From positions 1-62,510 of the forward strand of contig JAJFLR010000092.1 of NCBI GenBank assembly GCA_021772565.1: a stretch of DNA of 62,510 bases, in the 5' to 3' direction. Below, piece after piece: positions 1 to 7,364 of this stretch. The position numbers and the translations under genes were made by a program. Origin of the DNA: Opitutales bacterium (GTDB lineage: Bacteria; Verrucomicrobiota; Verrucomicrobiia; Opitutales; JAJFLR01). Numbering within the stretch: the first letter of the stretch is position 1; the number at the start of each line of letters is the position of its first letter. A model generated the notes under the pieces. That model was given only the letters and a program-made list of their open reading frames with translations, searched no databases and was not told the origin of the DNA.

Positions 1-2
1 GG

Positions 3-60
3 ACAAGGCATCGAACAAGTTCGAGCCCTACAAATATAATTTGATAACATGATATTTATG
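3..60. repeat. Dispersed direct repeat, copy 1
   Basis: The 23 bases from 3 to 25 (ACAAGGCATCGAACAAGTTC and three more) recur exactly at 1314-1336, and a looser match continues for about 35 more bases. The core holds a small palindrome, TCGAAC-AA-GTTCGA. Together the two copies flank the first PEP-CTERM gene and the MITE-like element. The rest of 1-264 holds only AT-rich sequence with no recognisable gene. Confidence 0.8.
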
Positions 61-264
61 GACATATTGATCCGTTACTAGTTTTATTGCATTAATAACT
101 ATGATATTAAGTTATATTATTTATGACGACCACCACTAGTTTGAGAAATGTGAATAAGTTTAGGGTAAAATTTCTAAATTTTTCTTGTCTGTTGCTAAGC
201 ATTTTAATTATAAACGATGAAAATTAAGTAAAACAATCTCATTTAAAAAGTTTTAAATAAAACA

Positions 265-909
265 ATGTTAAAAATCATGAATAAAAATAAATTAATTATG
301 TCTCAGAAATCAATGAACAGTAAGTTGAAATATACGCAGCAATTAATGGGTACACTGATTGTCGCCTTATCACTTATTGGCTCTATGGCCACTAATGCCT
401 ATGGCGTAATCGTCATAAACTTTTCAGAGACGGCCGGCAATGTCATCGCAACCACTTCCGGCTCATACACTGTGCCGAACGTCACGCTGACGCCGCTAAC
501 CGTTACGAGTGTGACATTCTTAGGTGACACCGAACAATTCTATCATCTAAATAACCCAACTCTCAACTTTGCTCCCGGTGGTGTCCGCATTGTAACGACT
601 TTGAATACTAATATGAGTTCCAGCACAGGAGACACCTTTGGATACTCTGCGGATTCGGTAGCACTCGACTCAACTGTCACGCAAGGTTCGACGATAACCC
701 CTGTTACTACTTGGACTTGGTTATCTAACACAATATCGGGGATTGGACTTGGATCTTTGACTACAACGCCCACTGTCGTATATACTGCTGTCTCTGGTGG
801 AGATACAATTCAATTTGCCCTTGCTGCTGTTCCAGAGCCATCAACATACGCTTTTATTTTAGGTGCATTAACCTTAGGAGTAGTTGCAGTTAGAAAACAG
901 AGAAAATAG
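265..909 (+). CDS. PEP-CTERM sorting domain protein, function unknown
   Basis: A 214-residue secreted protein. A hydrophobic segment at about residues 28-46 (LMGTLIVALSLIGSMATNAYG) acts as a signal peptide. The middle is Thr/Ser-rich with a beta-type composition and no recognisable catalytic motif. The last 26 residues are a textbook PEP-CTERM tail: the VPEPS motif, then a hydrophobic helix, then a basic RKQRK end. In this family the tail is known to be cut by an exosortase (EpsH/XrtA type) and to target the protein to the envelope; no exosortase is encoded here. Several in-frame ATGs lie in the first 28 codons, so the exact start is uncertain. A strong hairpin terminator follows, so the gene is probably monocistronic. 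Confidence 0.85.
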   Translation: MLKIMNKNKLIMSQKSMNSKLKYTQQLMGTLIVALSLIGSMATNAYGVIVINFSETAGNVIATTSGSYTVPNVTLTPLTVTSVTFLGDTEQFYHLNNPTLNFAPGGVRIVTTLNTNMSSSTGDTFGYSADSVALDSTVTQGSTITPVTTWTWLSNTISGIGLGSLTTTPTVVYTAVSGGDTIQFALAAVPEPSTYAFILGALTLGVVAVRKQRK

Positions 910-930
910 TATAATAATTTTTAAATTTAA

Positions 931-967
931 AAAAGCCGAATGACTATTGTCATTCGGCTTTTTTTTA
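931..967 (+). terminator. Rho-independent terminator after the PEP-CTERM gene
   Basis: A perfect 12-bp stem (AAGCCGAATGAC at 933-944 with its complement at 949-960) has a 4-base loop and is followed by a run of T residues (959-966). It is flanked on the other side by an A run, so it could also work in the reverse direction. It lies 23 bp after the stop codon of the gene ending at 909. Confidence 0.93.
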
Positions 968-1119
968 TGCATATTATGACGATATCTTACATTACAGACC
1001 TCAGTAATTTAATCGTTATTTGTAACTACTCACGTCAATTTAGATGTAATATTGGTACCTACTCAGCTTGGCACCGGATATCAACTATTCTTCTGAATTT
1101 CATTGTAGGGCCTCTGCTT

Positions 1120-1281
1120 GGAGGCTGTTGAAAAACAGTAAGACTACGCAATTGTCATTGCGAGAAGCGAAGCGCCGCGGCAATCCAGACCGTGGAATGC
1201 TGATAGATTGCCGCACCATCATGCTGATGGCTCGCAATGACAAAAGTGTATAATATCTTTTGCTGTTTTTCAACAGCCTCC
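1120..1281. mobile_element. MITE-like element with 19-bp perfect terminal inverted repeats
   Basis: A 162-bp element opens with GGAGGCTGTTGAAAAACAG (1120-1138) and ends with the exact reverse complement (1263-1281). The inside is a second palindrome: TGTCATTGCGAG near 1154 pairs with CTCGCAATGACA near 1240, and GCGGCAATC pairs with GATTGCCGC. It carries no transposase, so it would need one supplied in trans. A degenerate relative lies at about 61978-62152. Short open frames across it on both strands are by-products of the palindrome. Confidence 0.82.
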
Positions 1282-1313
1282 TTGCGGAGTACCTCAAGTT
1301 GCTTAGTCTTCAT

Positions 1314-1380
1314 ACAAGGCATCGAACAAGTTCGAGTCCTGCAAAATTAGATTTAAAAACCTGGTATTTATAAATATGCT
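1314..1380. repeat. Dispersed direct repeat, copy 2
   Basis: Second copy of the repeat found at 3-60: 23 exact bases (1314-1336), then a diverged match that includes a shared GGTATTTATAAATATG-like tail. It lies 32 bp beyond the right end of the MITE-like element. Confidence 0.8.
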
Positions 1381-1423
1381 AAGTAGTTACCGTTATTTTT
1401 GATATACAATGGCAAGTTAAAAT

Positions 1424-1534
1424 CCCGATTTATCTCTTTCGTTGTCGTTGTCGTTGTCGTGATCGTAATCGAGAATCAACGAGAATCAACGATTACGATC
1501 ACGACAACCACTTCGCTGACAACGAAATATCGGG
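1424..1534. repeat. Long imperfect palindrome with a TCGTTG triplication
   Basis: GTTGTCGTGATCGTAATCG (1453-1471) has a perfect 19-bp inverted copy at 1490-1508. The loop contains GAGAATCAAC twice in tandem (1471-1490). Outer arms also match (CCCGAT at 1424-1429, ATCGGG at 1529-1534), and the left arm contains a tandem TCGTTG run. The DNA would form a long cruciform or RNA hairpin. No gene is credible across it. Confidence 0.88.
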
Positions 1535-1631
1535 AATTGAATCTGCGATTTAATACTGCCTCTCAGACTCGATACTACTGATATCTTACATTAAGCACCA
1601 TGACTTATTGATGTAATCTTGTCAGGGGAAT

Positions 1632-1864
1632 TCATTTTTTCATCAGTTTAACAAACTGCTCGACCGTTAAGCCAGACGAACGAATCAAACTTCTTAGAGG
1701 CCCTTTAGCAATCTCGTTATGGTTTGGCACAGGCAGTGTAACCGTGCTTTCTTCTTTCACTAAGATTATGTGGCTACCGCGCGTTGACGTGCTTTTATCC
1801 AACCGTCTTTCTCAAAAGCTTTAAATACTCCTTTACTACTTAAATTGGGAAGAAGAGATGGCAT
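1632..1864 (-). pseudogene. hicA: HicA-type toxin, frameshifted by a 2-bp insertion
   Basis: Read from an ATG at 1864, this encodes MPSLLPNLSSKGVFKAFEKD, then GWIKARQR, and then runs into a stop. Removing two bases from the CGCGCG tract at 1778-1783 restores GSHIILV and a normal HicA C-terminus ending at a stop at 1632-1634 (GPLRSLIRSSGLTVEQF). The restored RQRGSH matches the family core, which contains the catalytic His of this dsRBD-fold mRNA interferase. The length, 233 bp, is two more than a multiple of three. It sits 2 bp after the intact antitoxin gene. Either the toxin is dead or the assembly carries a 2-bp error. Confidence 0.85.
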
Positions 1865-1866
1865 CG

Positions 1867-2073
1867 TTAAACTGCGACTTTTACTTGCCTGGTTTCAATG
1901 GTTAAGGGCAGACCGCACTCCGCTCTTACTTTCAAACAGAGGGCTATTGCATCTTTAACATTACCCAAAGCCTCTGTACGTGTTTTGCCTTGACTGACAC
2001 AGCCCGGCACCGAAGGACACTCTGTTACCCAGAAGCCGTCTTCATCACGTTCTAATGTTACGACAAAATTCAT
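1867..2073 (-). CDS. hicB: HicB-family antitoxin
   Basis: A 68-residue protein with the partial RNase H fold of HicB: MNFVVTLERDEDGFWVTECP followed by a VPGCVSQGKTRTEAL segment, which is the family hallmark (xxPGCxSQGxTxxEAL). HicB proteins neutralise HicA by direct binding. This short form lacks a visible C-terminal DNA-binding domain. It is complete and precedes the broken hicA gene by 2 bp, an arrangement (antitoxin first) that is common in this family. Since its toxin is frameshifted it would now be an orphan, possibly acting against HicA toxins encoded elsewhere. Confidence 0.88.
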   Translation of the reverse strand: MNFVVTLERDEDGFWVTECPSVPGCVSQGKTRTEALGNVKDAIALCLKVRAECGLPLTIETRQVKVAV

Positions 2074-2245
2074 AGTGGCAGAATTATTATTTTTCAGTTT
2101 TAATGCAAATGTTTTCTGCTGTAGATTTCTCGACTCACTGATGAGCGCAGAATTTCATGTCAAGGATCTGTAAATAATTCTTCCTCATATTCTTTGTTTT
2201 ATCCCCTACCGAGAGGCAGTAGATGTTTTTTTAATAAAATAAATA

Positions 2246-2482
2246 GTAACTACCTACCACAAAGATGTAGTTAAGAATTCTTAACAATGAATATTAAAGT
2301 AAGCCACAGATGAAACACAGATTTTTCAGGTGATGGATTGCTTCGTCATTATATTCCTCGCAATGACAATCTACAATCCGAATTCTCAAATCTTAAATTC
2401 CTATATCTGTGTTTCATCTGTGGCCAAAAAAATCTTACAAATCAATATGAAATACAATAACCTCAATGAGGTAGGTAGTTAC
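2246..2482. repeat. Nested palindromic repeat element
   Basis: Two nested perfect inverted repeats occupy most of the gap between hicB and the ATPase. The outer pair is GTAACTACCTACC (2246-2258) with its complement at 2470-2482. The inner pair is GCCACAGATGAAACACAGAT (2303-2322) with its complement at 2405-2424. Between the inner arms is half of the ATTGCGAG-type repeat (2340-2372). No open frame is credible. The GTAGGTAGTTAC arm recurs at 31038-31049 in another hairpin. Confidence 0.85.
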
Positions 2483-2539
2483 GAAGCTTTAGAGTAAAAA
2501 TAGAAGTGGCAAAAAATCCATTCGATTACGAGCACGATT

Positions 2540-3736
2540 TTACTTGAGATACCCGGCAATATCAAATGCCGAAACATGAAACCGTCCTTTTCCAATTTTT
2601 CGTGTTCCGCTTATTCTACTAATAAGCACCACATCAGTTTCTTTAAATCTACCGGTTCGATCAAATATTTCAGCTATCTTGAATAATGGTAAAAATGATT
2701 TTTTCCCTGGCATCTCGGACCATTTTGCATCAAAGATACGAATTTTATCATTTGGTCCCTGAATAATAAAATCGGCTTCACGATTTTGTTGATCACGATA
2801 AAACCATAACGACCATTCAGGACGATAATTGCTCAGCCATTTAGAAATTTCTGAATGTACAAAGTTTTCCCAAACTTTTCCGATTAATGTCGAATTGATT
2901 AATGACTCACCGGATAATCCAAGAAGAAAGCAAAGCATACCTGTATCGTTAAAATACAATTTGGGAGATTTAAAAAGTCGCTTACCAACGTTTTCAAAAA
3001 ACGGCTCAAGTAACGTTACCTGATTACTTGCTTCAAGAGCCGATATCCATTCATTGACCGTAGGCTGAGAAATTCCAACATCTCTTGCTAATTCCGACTT
3101 ATTTAGTAATTGACTACTTCGTGCCGCACAAGCTCGAAGAAAACGCTCAAAGTCTCGCAGACTTCCAACATTCAAAACCTGTCGTAAATCACGCTCCAGA
3201 TAAGTGGCTAAATAACTTTGAAAAAATTCTCTTTCTGGTATTGCACGGTCTGCCCATAATTCAGGAAATGTTCCTCTAATCAGTAATTTAGCATGTGATG
3301 CGATATCGTCGGTTTTCAAGCCGGATAATCCTATCTCTCTTACCGTGAGACCAGGTAAGCTTAGTATGACACAGCGTCCGGCAAGACTTTCGCTCACTTC
3401 TTTCATTAACGTAAATTTCTGAGACCCTGTCATAATAAAACGGCCTTTTTTCTGCCTGTTGCGATCGATTTCAATTTTTAAATGTCGCAATAATTCCGGA
3501 GCGTACTGCACCTCATCTATCAACAAAGGCTGGGGATGATCTTTAAAAAAACTTTCGGGAGATTCTTCCGCCTGCTCAGCCAAAATACGTGAATCAAGAC
3601 TTACATAACTATAGTTGGGAAATAACTTTTGCAACAGAGAAGTTTTACCTGCCTGGCGTGCTCCGGTAAGAATTAAAGCCGGAAACAATTGAGAAAGCTC
3701 AATGATTTTATTTGAAAGTTCACGTTCGATCCACAT
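2540..3736 (-). CDS. AAA ATPase with C-terminal DUF4143 domain
   Basis: A 398-residue cytoplasmic ATPase. The Walker A motif GARQAGKTS is at residues 25-33 and the Walker B LLIDEVQ at 71-77; a sensor-like TGSQ follows near 103. The C-terminal half has the DUF4143 layout, including a winged-helix-like segment (ELARDVGISQPTVNEWISAL) and a PD-(D/E)XK-like stretch (EADFIIQG, then IFDAKW). These proteins are widespread in bacterial accessory DNA and their role is unknown. It stands alone, and the palindrome-rich region lies on its 3' side. The protein is complete and of the usual length for the family. Confidence 0.88.
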   Translation of the reverse strand: MWIERELSNKIIELSQLFPALILTGARQAGKTSLLQKLFPNYSYVSLDSRILAEQAEESPESFFKDHPQPLLIDEVQYAPELLRHLKIEIDRNRQKKGRFIMTGSQKFTLMKEVSESLAGRCVILSLPGLTVREIGLSGLKTDDIASHAKLLIRGTFPELWADRAIPEREFFQSYLATYLERDLRQVLNVGSLRDFERFLRACAARSSQLLNKSELARDVGISQPTVNEWISALEASNQVTLLEPFFENVGKRLFKSPKLYFNDTGMLCFLLGLSGESLINSTLIGKVWENFVHSEISKWLSNYRPEWSLWFYRDQQNREADFIIQGPNDKIRIFDAKWSEMPGKKSFLPLFKIAEIFDRTGRFKETDVVLISRISGTRKIGKGRFHVSAFDIAGYLK

Positions 3737-3817
3737 AGTTTACAATTTAAAATTCTCATCTTATATATGTCAAGCCTTGATTTTTATAATATCATTTAAT
3801 CTCTAAAGGAGGAGGAA

Positions 3818-3853
3818 TATAGCATCTACCAATTATTAATGGCAAATGCTATA
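3818..3853. repeat. Short inverted repeat with TATAGCATCT / AGATGCTATA-type ends
   Basis: TATAGCATCTACC (3818-3830) faces GGCAAATGCTATA (3841-3853), matching at 11 of 13 positions. The same end sequence bounds the 276-bp element at 58397-58672 and appears at 21518-21530, so this looks like a collapsed member of that family. Confidence 0.6.
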
Positions 3854-3939
3854 AATCGAAGCTTGCTACGGAGATTGTTTACTTCTGTATTCTCTATTCT
3901 GTATTCTTAAAAAGGTATGCTGAGAGGTTTTGGTTTTTA

Positions 3940-4000
3940 CATGGATATAAAACGATGGACAGGATTTTATTTCACATCCTGTATATCCTGTTAATCCATG
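3940..4000. repeat. AGGAT-type palindromic repeat
   Basis: CATGGAT near 3940 and ACAGGAT near 3958 face ATCCTGT (3977-3983) and ATCCTGTTAATCCATG-like sequence up to 4000. It is a short intergenic palindrome of the widespread 'ACAGGATTAACAGGAT' kind. The remainder of the 3737-4120 gap shows nothing else. Confidence 0.6.
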
Positions 4001-4120
4001 TTTAATATTTTCTCTTGAATGATCACGGTAATTTTACCTGAAATATACTGTATGGGTACAGCCGGAAAATTAAATTAGAATTTCAAAAGGTCGGACAGAT
4101 TTGTGTGGTATTTTTTGTAA

Positions 4121-4816
4121 TTATATTTCAGATGGAATTGTATCACCTTTTTCAATACCTTGTGAATTTGTACTTTTCCTGCCTTTGTTGTGACTCGGTT
4201 TTCTTTTAGTGTTGGGAAGTGTGGTTTCTTTTTCCTTATTCTCAGTTTTATTATTTTTCGATAAATCTTGGTTGTCTGGTAATATTCCATCGACTTTTAT
4301 CATTTCGTTTGGATCACCAAAAGTAATATCATCAGGTTTGTTTTCAGTCTGGTTTTCAGAACGCTCATTTTTATTGTCGGATTTTTTATTACTGGCTTTT
4401 CCATTTATATCTTTTTCTTTAAAGACAGTATCATCTGGCTTATCGAGTTTATCACCAATAGCTTTTCCTGTTTTATTTTCACTAATTTCGTTACTTTCAT
4501 GAGATTCAACGTTCGATTGATTAATTGAAATATTTTTCTCAGTTGATTCTTTTGCAATTTCTGAACCCACTTTACCATCAATTGCTGATGACTCATTCTT
4601 GCTTTCTTTTGATTCAGATGCTTTATTATTTCCTGTCTCTGAATCTTTGCTTGAAGAGGGAACTCCTAATTGAGGTTTGTTTTCAAATATTTTAGACAAG
4701 TATCCCTGTTTCTCTTTTTTGTAGTCGGACCCATCAAAAATATCTGGATCCGGTGCGGCCTCTAATGAGCTGAATGCAATTGTGGTAATGATTATTGTTT
4801 GACTTAATTTATTCAT
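4121..4816 (-). CDS. Secreted low-complexity Ser/Asn/Lys/Glu-rich protein
   Basis: Not a recognised family. The ATG at 4816 is preferred over one 16 codons upstream because it places a signal peptide at the very N-terminus (MNKLSQTIIITTIAFSSLEA, then APDPD). The remaining roughly 210 residues are strongly hydrophilic and almost free of aromatic residues, built from Ser, Asn, Lys, Glu and Asp, and probably disordered. The gene begins 76 bp after the stop of the TPR/PEGA-like gene upstream (28 bp from the longer start), so the two are likely co-transcribed and the product may work with that membrane protein in the periplasm. Confidence 0.6.
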   Translation of the reverse strand: MNKLSQTIIITTIAFSSLEAAPDPDIFDGSDYKKEKQGYLSKIFENKPQLGVPSSSKDSETGNNKASESKESKNESSAIDGKVGSEIAKESTEKNISINQSNVESHESNEISENKTGKAIGDKLDKPDDTVFKEKDINGKASNKKSDNKNERSENQTENKPDDITFGDPNEMIKVDGILPDNQDLSKNNKTENKEKETTLPNTKRKPSHNKGRKSTNSQGIEKGDTIPSEI

Positions 4817-4892
4817 TAAATTTTCAAAGTTTGATCTCAGTAATTTAGTAGAAAAATAATTCAATATAGATTAGTGGTGTTAAACATTTAAA

Positions 4893-6623
4893 TTAATTAT
4901 GTTTCTCTGTGCATATCACTGTAATTTCTCCTGGAACTTCTCCATTTCTAACTTTTAGCGGAATAAGAACATCTTTATATCTACTTCTTCTACCTCGTAA
5001 TTTATAATTTCCCGGTAGAAGTGAAAGTTCTGTTTCGGTAAATTTTTCTAACAATTTGTATCCTACTATACTGACATATGTTTTTTTGTCTGAAAGAAAT
5101 TTAATTTTTACCGGTTTGCTTTGAAATTTTAATTCACTTTGTAAAATTAAATTATCTTCAGTTAGTTGAAGGTATGAGGGCTTAATTTTCATAGCATTAT
5201 TAAATAGTTTGATCGCTTCGTTAAAATTTCCACTGGCTGCATTTTCTTTAGCTTGTTTAATTAGACTTTTATAGCGTATTAAGGTTCGCATCATGTTACC
5301 AGTTCTCAGTAAACCCTTTGATGCGAATGAGTGATCGGCATCTACCCGCAAGATTTCTAAATACTCTTTTCTTGCACTCGACCACTCATATTCTTTTTCA
5401 AGTTTAGCTGCTTTTTTGAGTGCTAGTAAAATTGTGTGATTCTTTTTCTTTTGCAGTGTTTTTTCTAACTCTTTTTTAATTTCTACTCTCTCAGGGTAAT
5501 TTTTCAGTGCCATTTCATAATTTGCTACAGCTGTATCCCAGTCTTTATTTTTAACAGCATTTTTGGCAGTGTTGATTAATTTATGAAACCGCTGTTTTTC
5601 AATTTCACTGGCTAGCCGACTCTTTTCTTGCTGAATTTTGACAGATAGTGGGTCTAGTTTAAATGCTTTGGTATAGATAGAGAGTGCCTTGTCTAAATTA
5701 TTATTTTGTTCAGCGATTTTTGCATCATTTATTAATGCGAATACTTGTTCGATTGTTTCAGCTCTTTTTAATCCGAATATTGCAGGTTGATAATCAGGGT
5801 GAATTGCCAATATCATTTCATAATATTTAACTGCGTCTTCCTTGTTGCCGTGGGATAGAGCTTTTTTGGCTAATAATTCATTGCTAGCCAATGAAGTATC
5901 CATTTTAGCTGTTATCGAGTTTAAAATATTGATTGCACCGTCAAATGATTCCACTGAATTTTTGAATTTTCCAAGACCTAAGTTTCTTTGCGCATCATGT
6001 CCTTTGGCTACTGCTCTCTCATATTCATAGGCTGCAAATTTTCTCGATGATTTTAGATTGTTCAAAAGTTCTACAAAAATATTGTATTTACTGTTAGCTT
6101 CTTCATTTAAGCTAATCAGATTGCGAAATTCAGAAACCAACTGGAGTGTCTCGGTGAATTTGTTATTGGCTTTTTGATATTTTCCGGATGAATAACTATC
6201 TTCACCTTTTTCGAATGCTTTTTCTATGCGAACCATTTCTTGCAACATTCTAGGATGGTCATTTGCAATATTTCGAGCTATTTGAAGTGAGTGAAGTGCC
6301 TCTGAACGAGCGTTGAAAACGACATTGCGACTTATGAAATTTGTTGATAAATCTTCCGAATTTTGGTTTGTATCAACATGTTCACTATTGTTTTTATTTT
6401 TACTGATCGAAGGCTGAATAACAACAAGCCAAATTCTCCAACTTAACCATACTGCAAATAACAAACATAAAATATAAATTATCTTTTTAAGTTTTAACCC
6501 ACCAGAGCTTTTAGAAATTTTTGAGTCTGCAGTATTATTTTTATCATTTTCAGCGGGGTTCCAATGAATTACTTTTCTCTTTTTAGAATCTGTACTGTTT
6601 TTGTTTTTATTTGTTTTTTCCAT
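4893..6623 (-). CDS. Membrane-anchored TPR protein with C-terminal PEGA-like domain
   Basis: A 576-residue protein. The N-terminal 45 residues are basic and Asn/Lys-rich (cytoplasmic), one transmembrane helix covers about residues 48-69 (IIYILCLLFAVWLSWRIWLV), and the rest is outside the cytoplasm. Several TPR units follow between about residues 90 and 490, seen as repeats like 'A..YY....AIHPDYQPAIFGL' and 'A...YTKAFKLDPLSVKI'. The final 70 residues resemble a PEGA-type beta domain (ELSLLPGNYKLRGRRSRYKD). This arrangement suggests a scaffold that binds partners or cell wall at the inner membrane surface. The downstream secreted low-complexity protein is probably in the same operon. Confidence 0.75.
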   Translation of the reverse strand: MEKTNKNKNSTDSKKRKVIHWNPAENDKNNTADSKISKSSGGLKLKKIIYILCLLFAVWLSWRIWLVVIQPSISKNKNNSEHVDTNQNSEDLSTNFISRNVVFNARSEALHSLQIARNIANDHPRMLQEMVRIEKAFEKGEDSYSSGKYQKANNKFTETLQLVSEFRNLISLNEEANSKYNIFVELLNNLKSSRKFAAYEYERAVAKGHDAQRNLGLGKFKNSVESFDGAINILNSITAKMDTSLASNELLAKKALSHGNKEDAVKYYEMILAIHPDYQPAIFGLKRAETIEQVFALINDAKIAEQNNNLDKALSIYTKAFKLDPLSVKIQQEKSRLASEIEKQRFHKLINTAKNAVKNKDWDTAVANYEMALKNYPERVEIKKELEKTLQKKKNHTILLALKKAAKLEKEYEWSSARKEYLEILRVDADHSFASKGLLRTGNMMRTLIRYKSLIKQAKENAASGNFNEAIKLFNNAMKIKPSYLQLTEDNLILQSELKFQSKPVKIKFLSDKKTYVSIVGYKLLEKFTETELSLLPGNYKLRGRRSRYKDVLIPLKVRNGEVPGEITVICTEKHN

Positions 6624-6748
6624 TTAAGTAAAGATTGGGCTTGTGATGTGAGTTTATAAAAAGATTGACCCTGAGTTTGGTTTTTGAGTTCCAGCTTATA
6701 GAGCAATACAATTTCAGTAAACTACCAGTAATATTATCGTGAAAAGAT

Positions 6749-7297
6749 TTAGCTAGTATCTTTTAAATTCGCAACGAATTTCAAAAAACCTTCTGTTTGT
6801 TCATTGATTCTAGACCTTATATCATCGTCCAAAAGATTACCATTTTCATCTAATAGTTTGTGTATTTGAGGCATAAATATTCTCTTGGGGTAGATAATGG
6901 CATTTCGATAACCGAAAATATGCTGTAATTGCTCAACGGGTCGTACTGCACCCGATGCACCAGCTGCAACTCCAATAAAGCAGACCGGTCGAAACTCAAA
7001 ACTTTCTGGAAATGGTAGCATGTCTACAAAATATTTTAAAGCTACTGAAGGTCCACCATTGTACTCAGGTGTGACAACAACTAATCCATCAGATTTTAAA
7101 ACTTTATCTGAATAATCTGTGACAAATTCTTTTGGTTTATTTCCATAAGATTCAGGTAAATAAATATCTTGAGGTAATTTTGATAAATCAAATATTTCAG
7201 AATTTGCATGTTGGAGGTCATAGACATCTTTCACTAATTTTGCTACCTTTAGTGAATTGCTGTATTTTCTATTAGTTCCTGAAATTATTATGATCAT
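6749..7297 (-). CDS. NADPH-dependent FMN reductase (flavodoxin-like)
   Basis: A 182-residue cytoplasmic flavoprotein of the FMN_red family. The phosphate-binding loop SGTNRKYSNSLKVA (residues 6-19) and the isoalloxazine loop TPEYNGGPS (about 76-84) are both canonical. The family reduces FMN, quinones, azo compounds or chromate using NAD(P)H; the substrate cannot be told from sequence. It starts immediately with the first beta strand at an ATG, as usual. The neighbouring phosphoesterase is on the same strand 67 bp upstream, so a shared transcript is possible. Confidence 0.88.
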   Translation of the reverse strand: MIIIISGTNRKYSNSLKVAKLVKDVYDLQHANSEIFDLSKLPQDIYLPESYGNKPKEFVTDYSDKVLKSDGLVVVTPEYNGGPSVALKYFVDMLPFPESFEFRPVCFIGVAAGASGAVRPVEQLQHIFGYRNAIIYPKRIFMPQIHKLLDENGNLLDDDIRSRINEQTEGFLKFVANLKDTS

Positions 7298-7364
7298 TTG
7301 ATGTGTAATTAATTTATCGAATTTGTAAGATGAAATAAAGTATCATTCCAAACTGTTGTAAATA

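Noticed and set aside
3-35. T-arm-like GTTCGAGCCC suggesting a tRNA end
   Set aside because: The flanking bases do not pair as a T stem, no acceptor stem or anticodon arm is present, and the same text recurs as a repeat at 1314.
1068-1297. Short open frames on both strands inside the MITE-like element
   Set aside because: They mirror each other because of the palindrome and give no family match.
1399-1581. Open frame across the 1424-1534 palindrome, rich in Val and Thr
   Set aside because: It is produced by the TCGTTG repeats and the inverted arms, with no signal peptide, ribosome site or family match.
4075-4290. 71-codon open frame opposite the end of the low-complexity secreted protein
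   Set aside because: It is a shadow of the Lys/Asn-rich coding text in another frame on the same strand.
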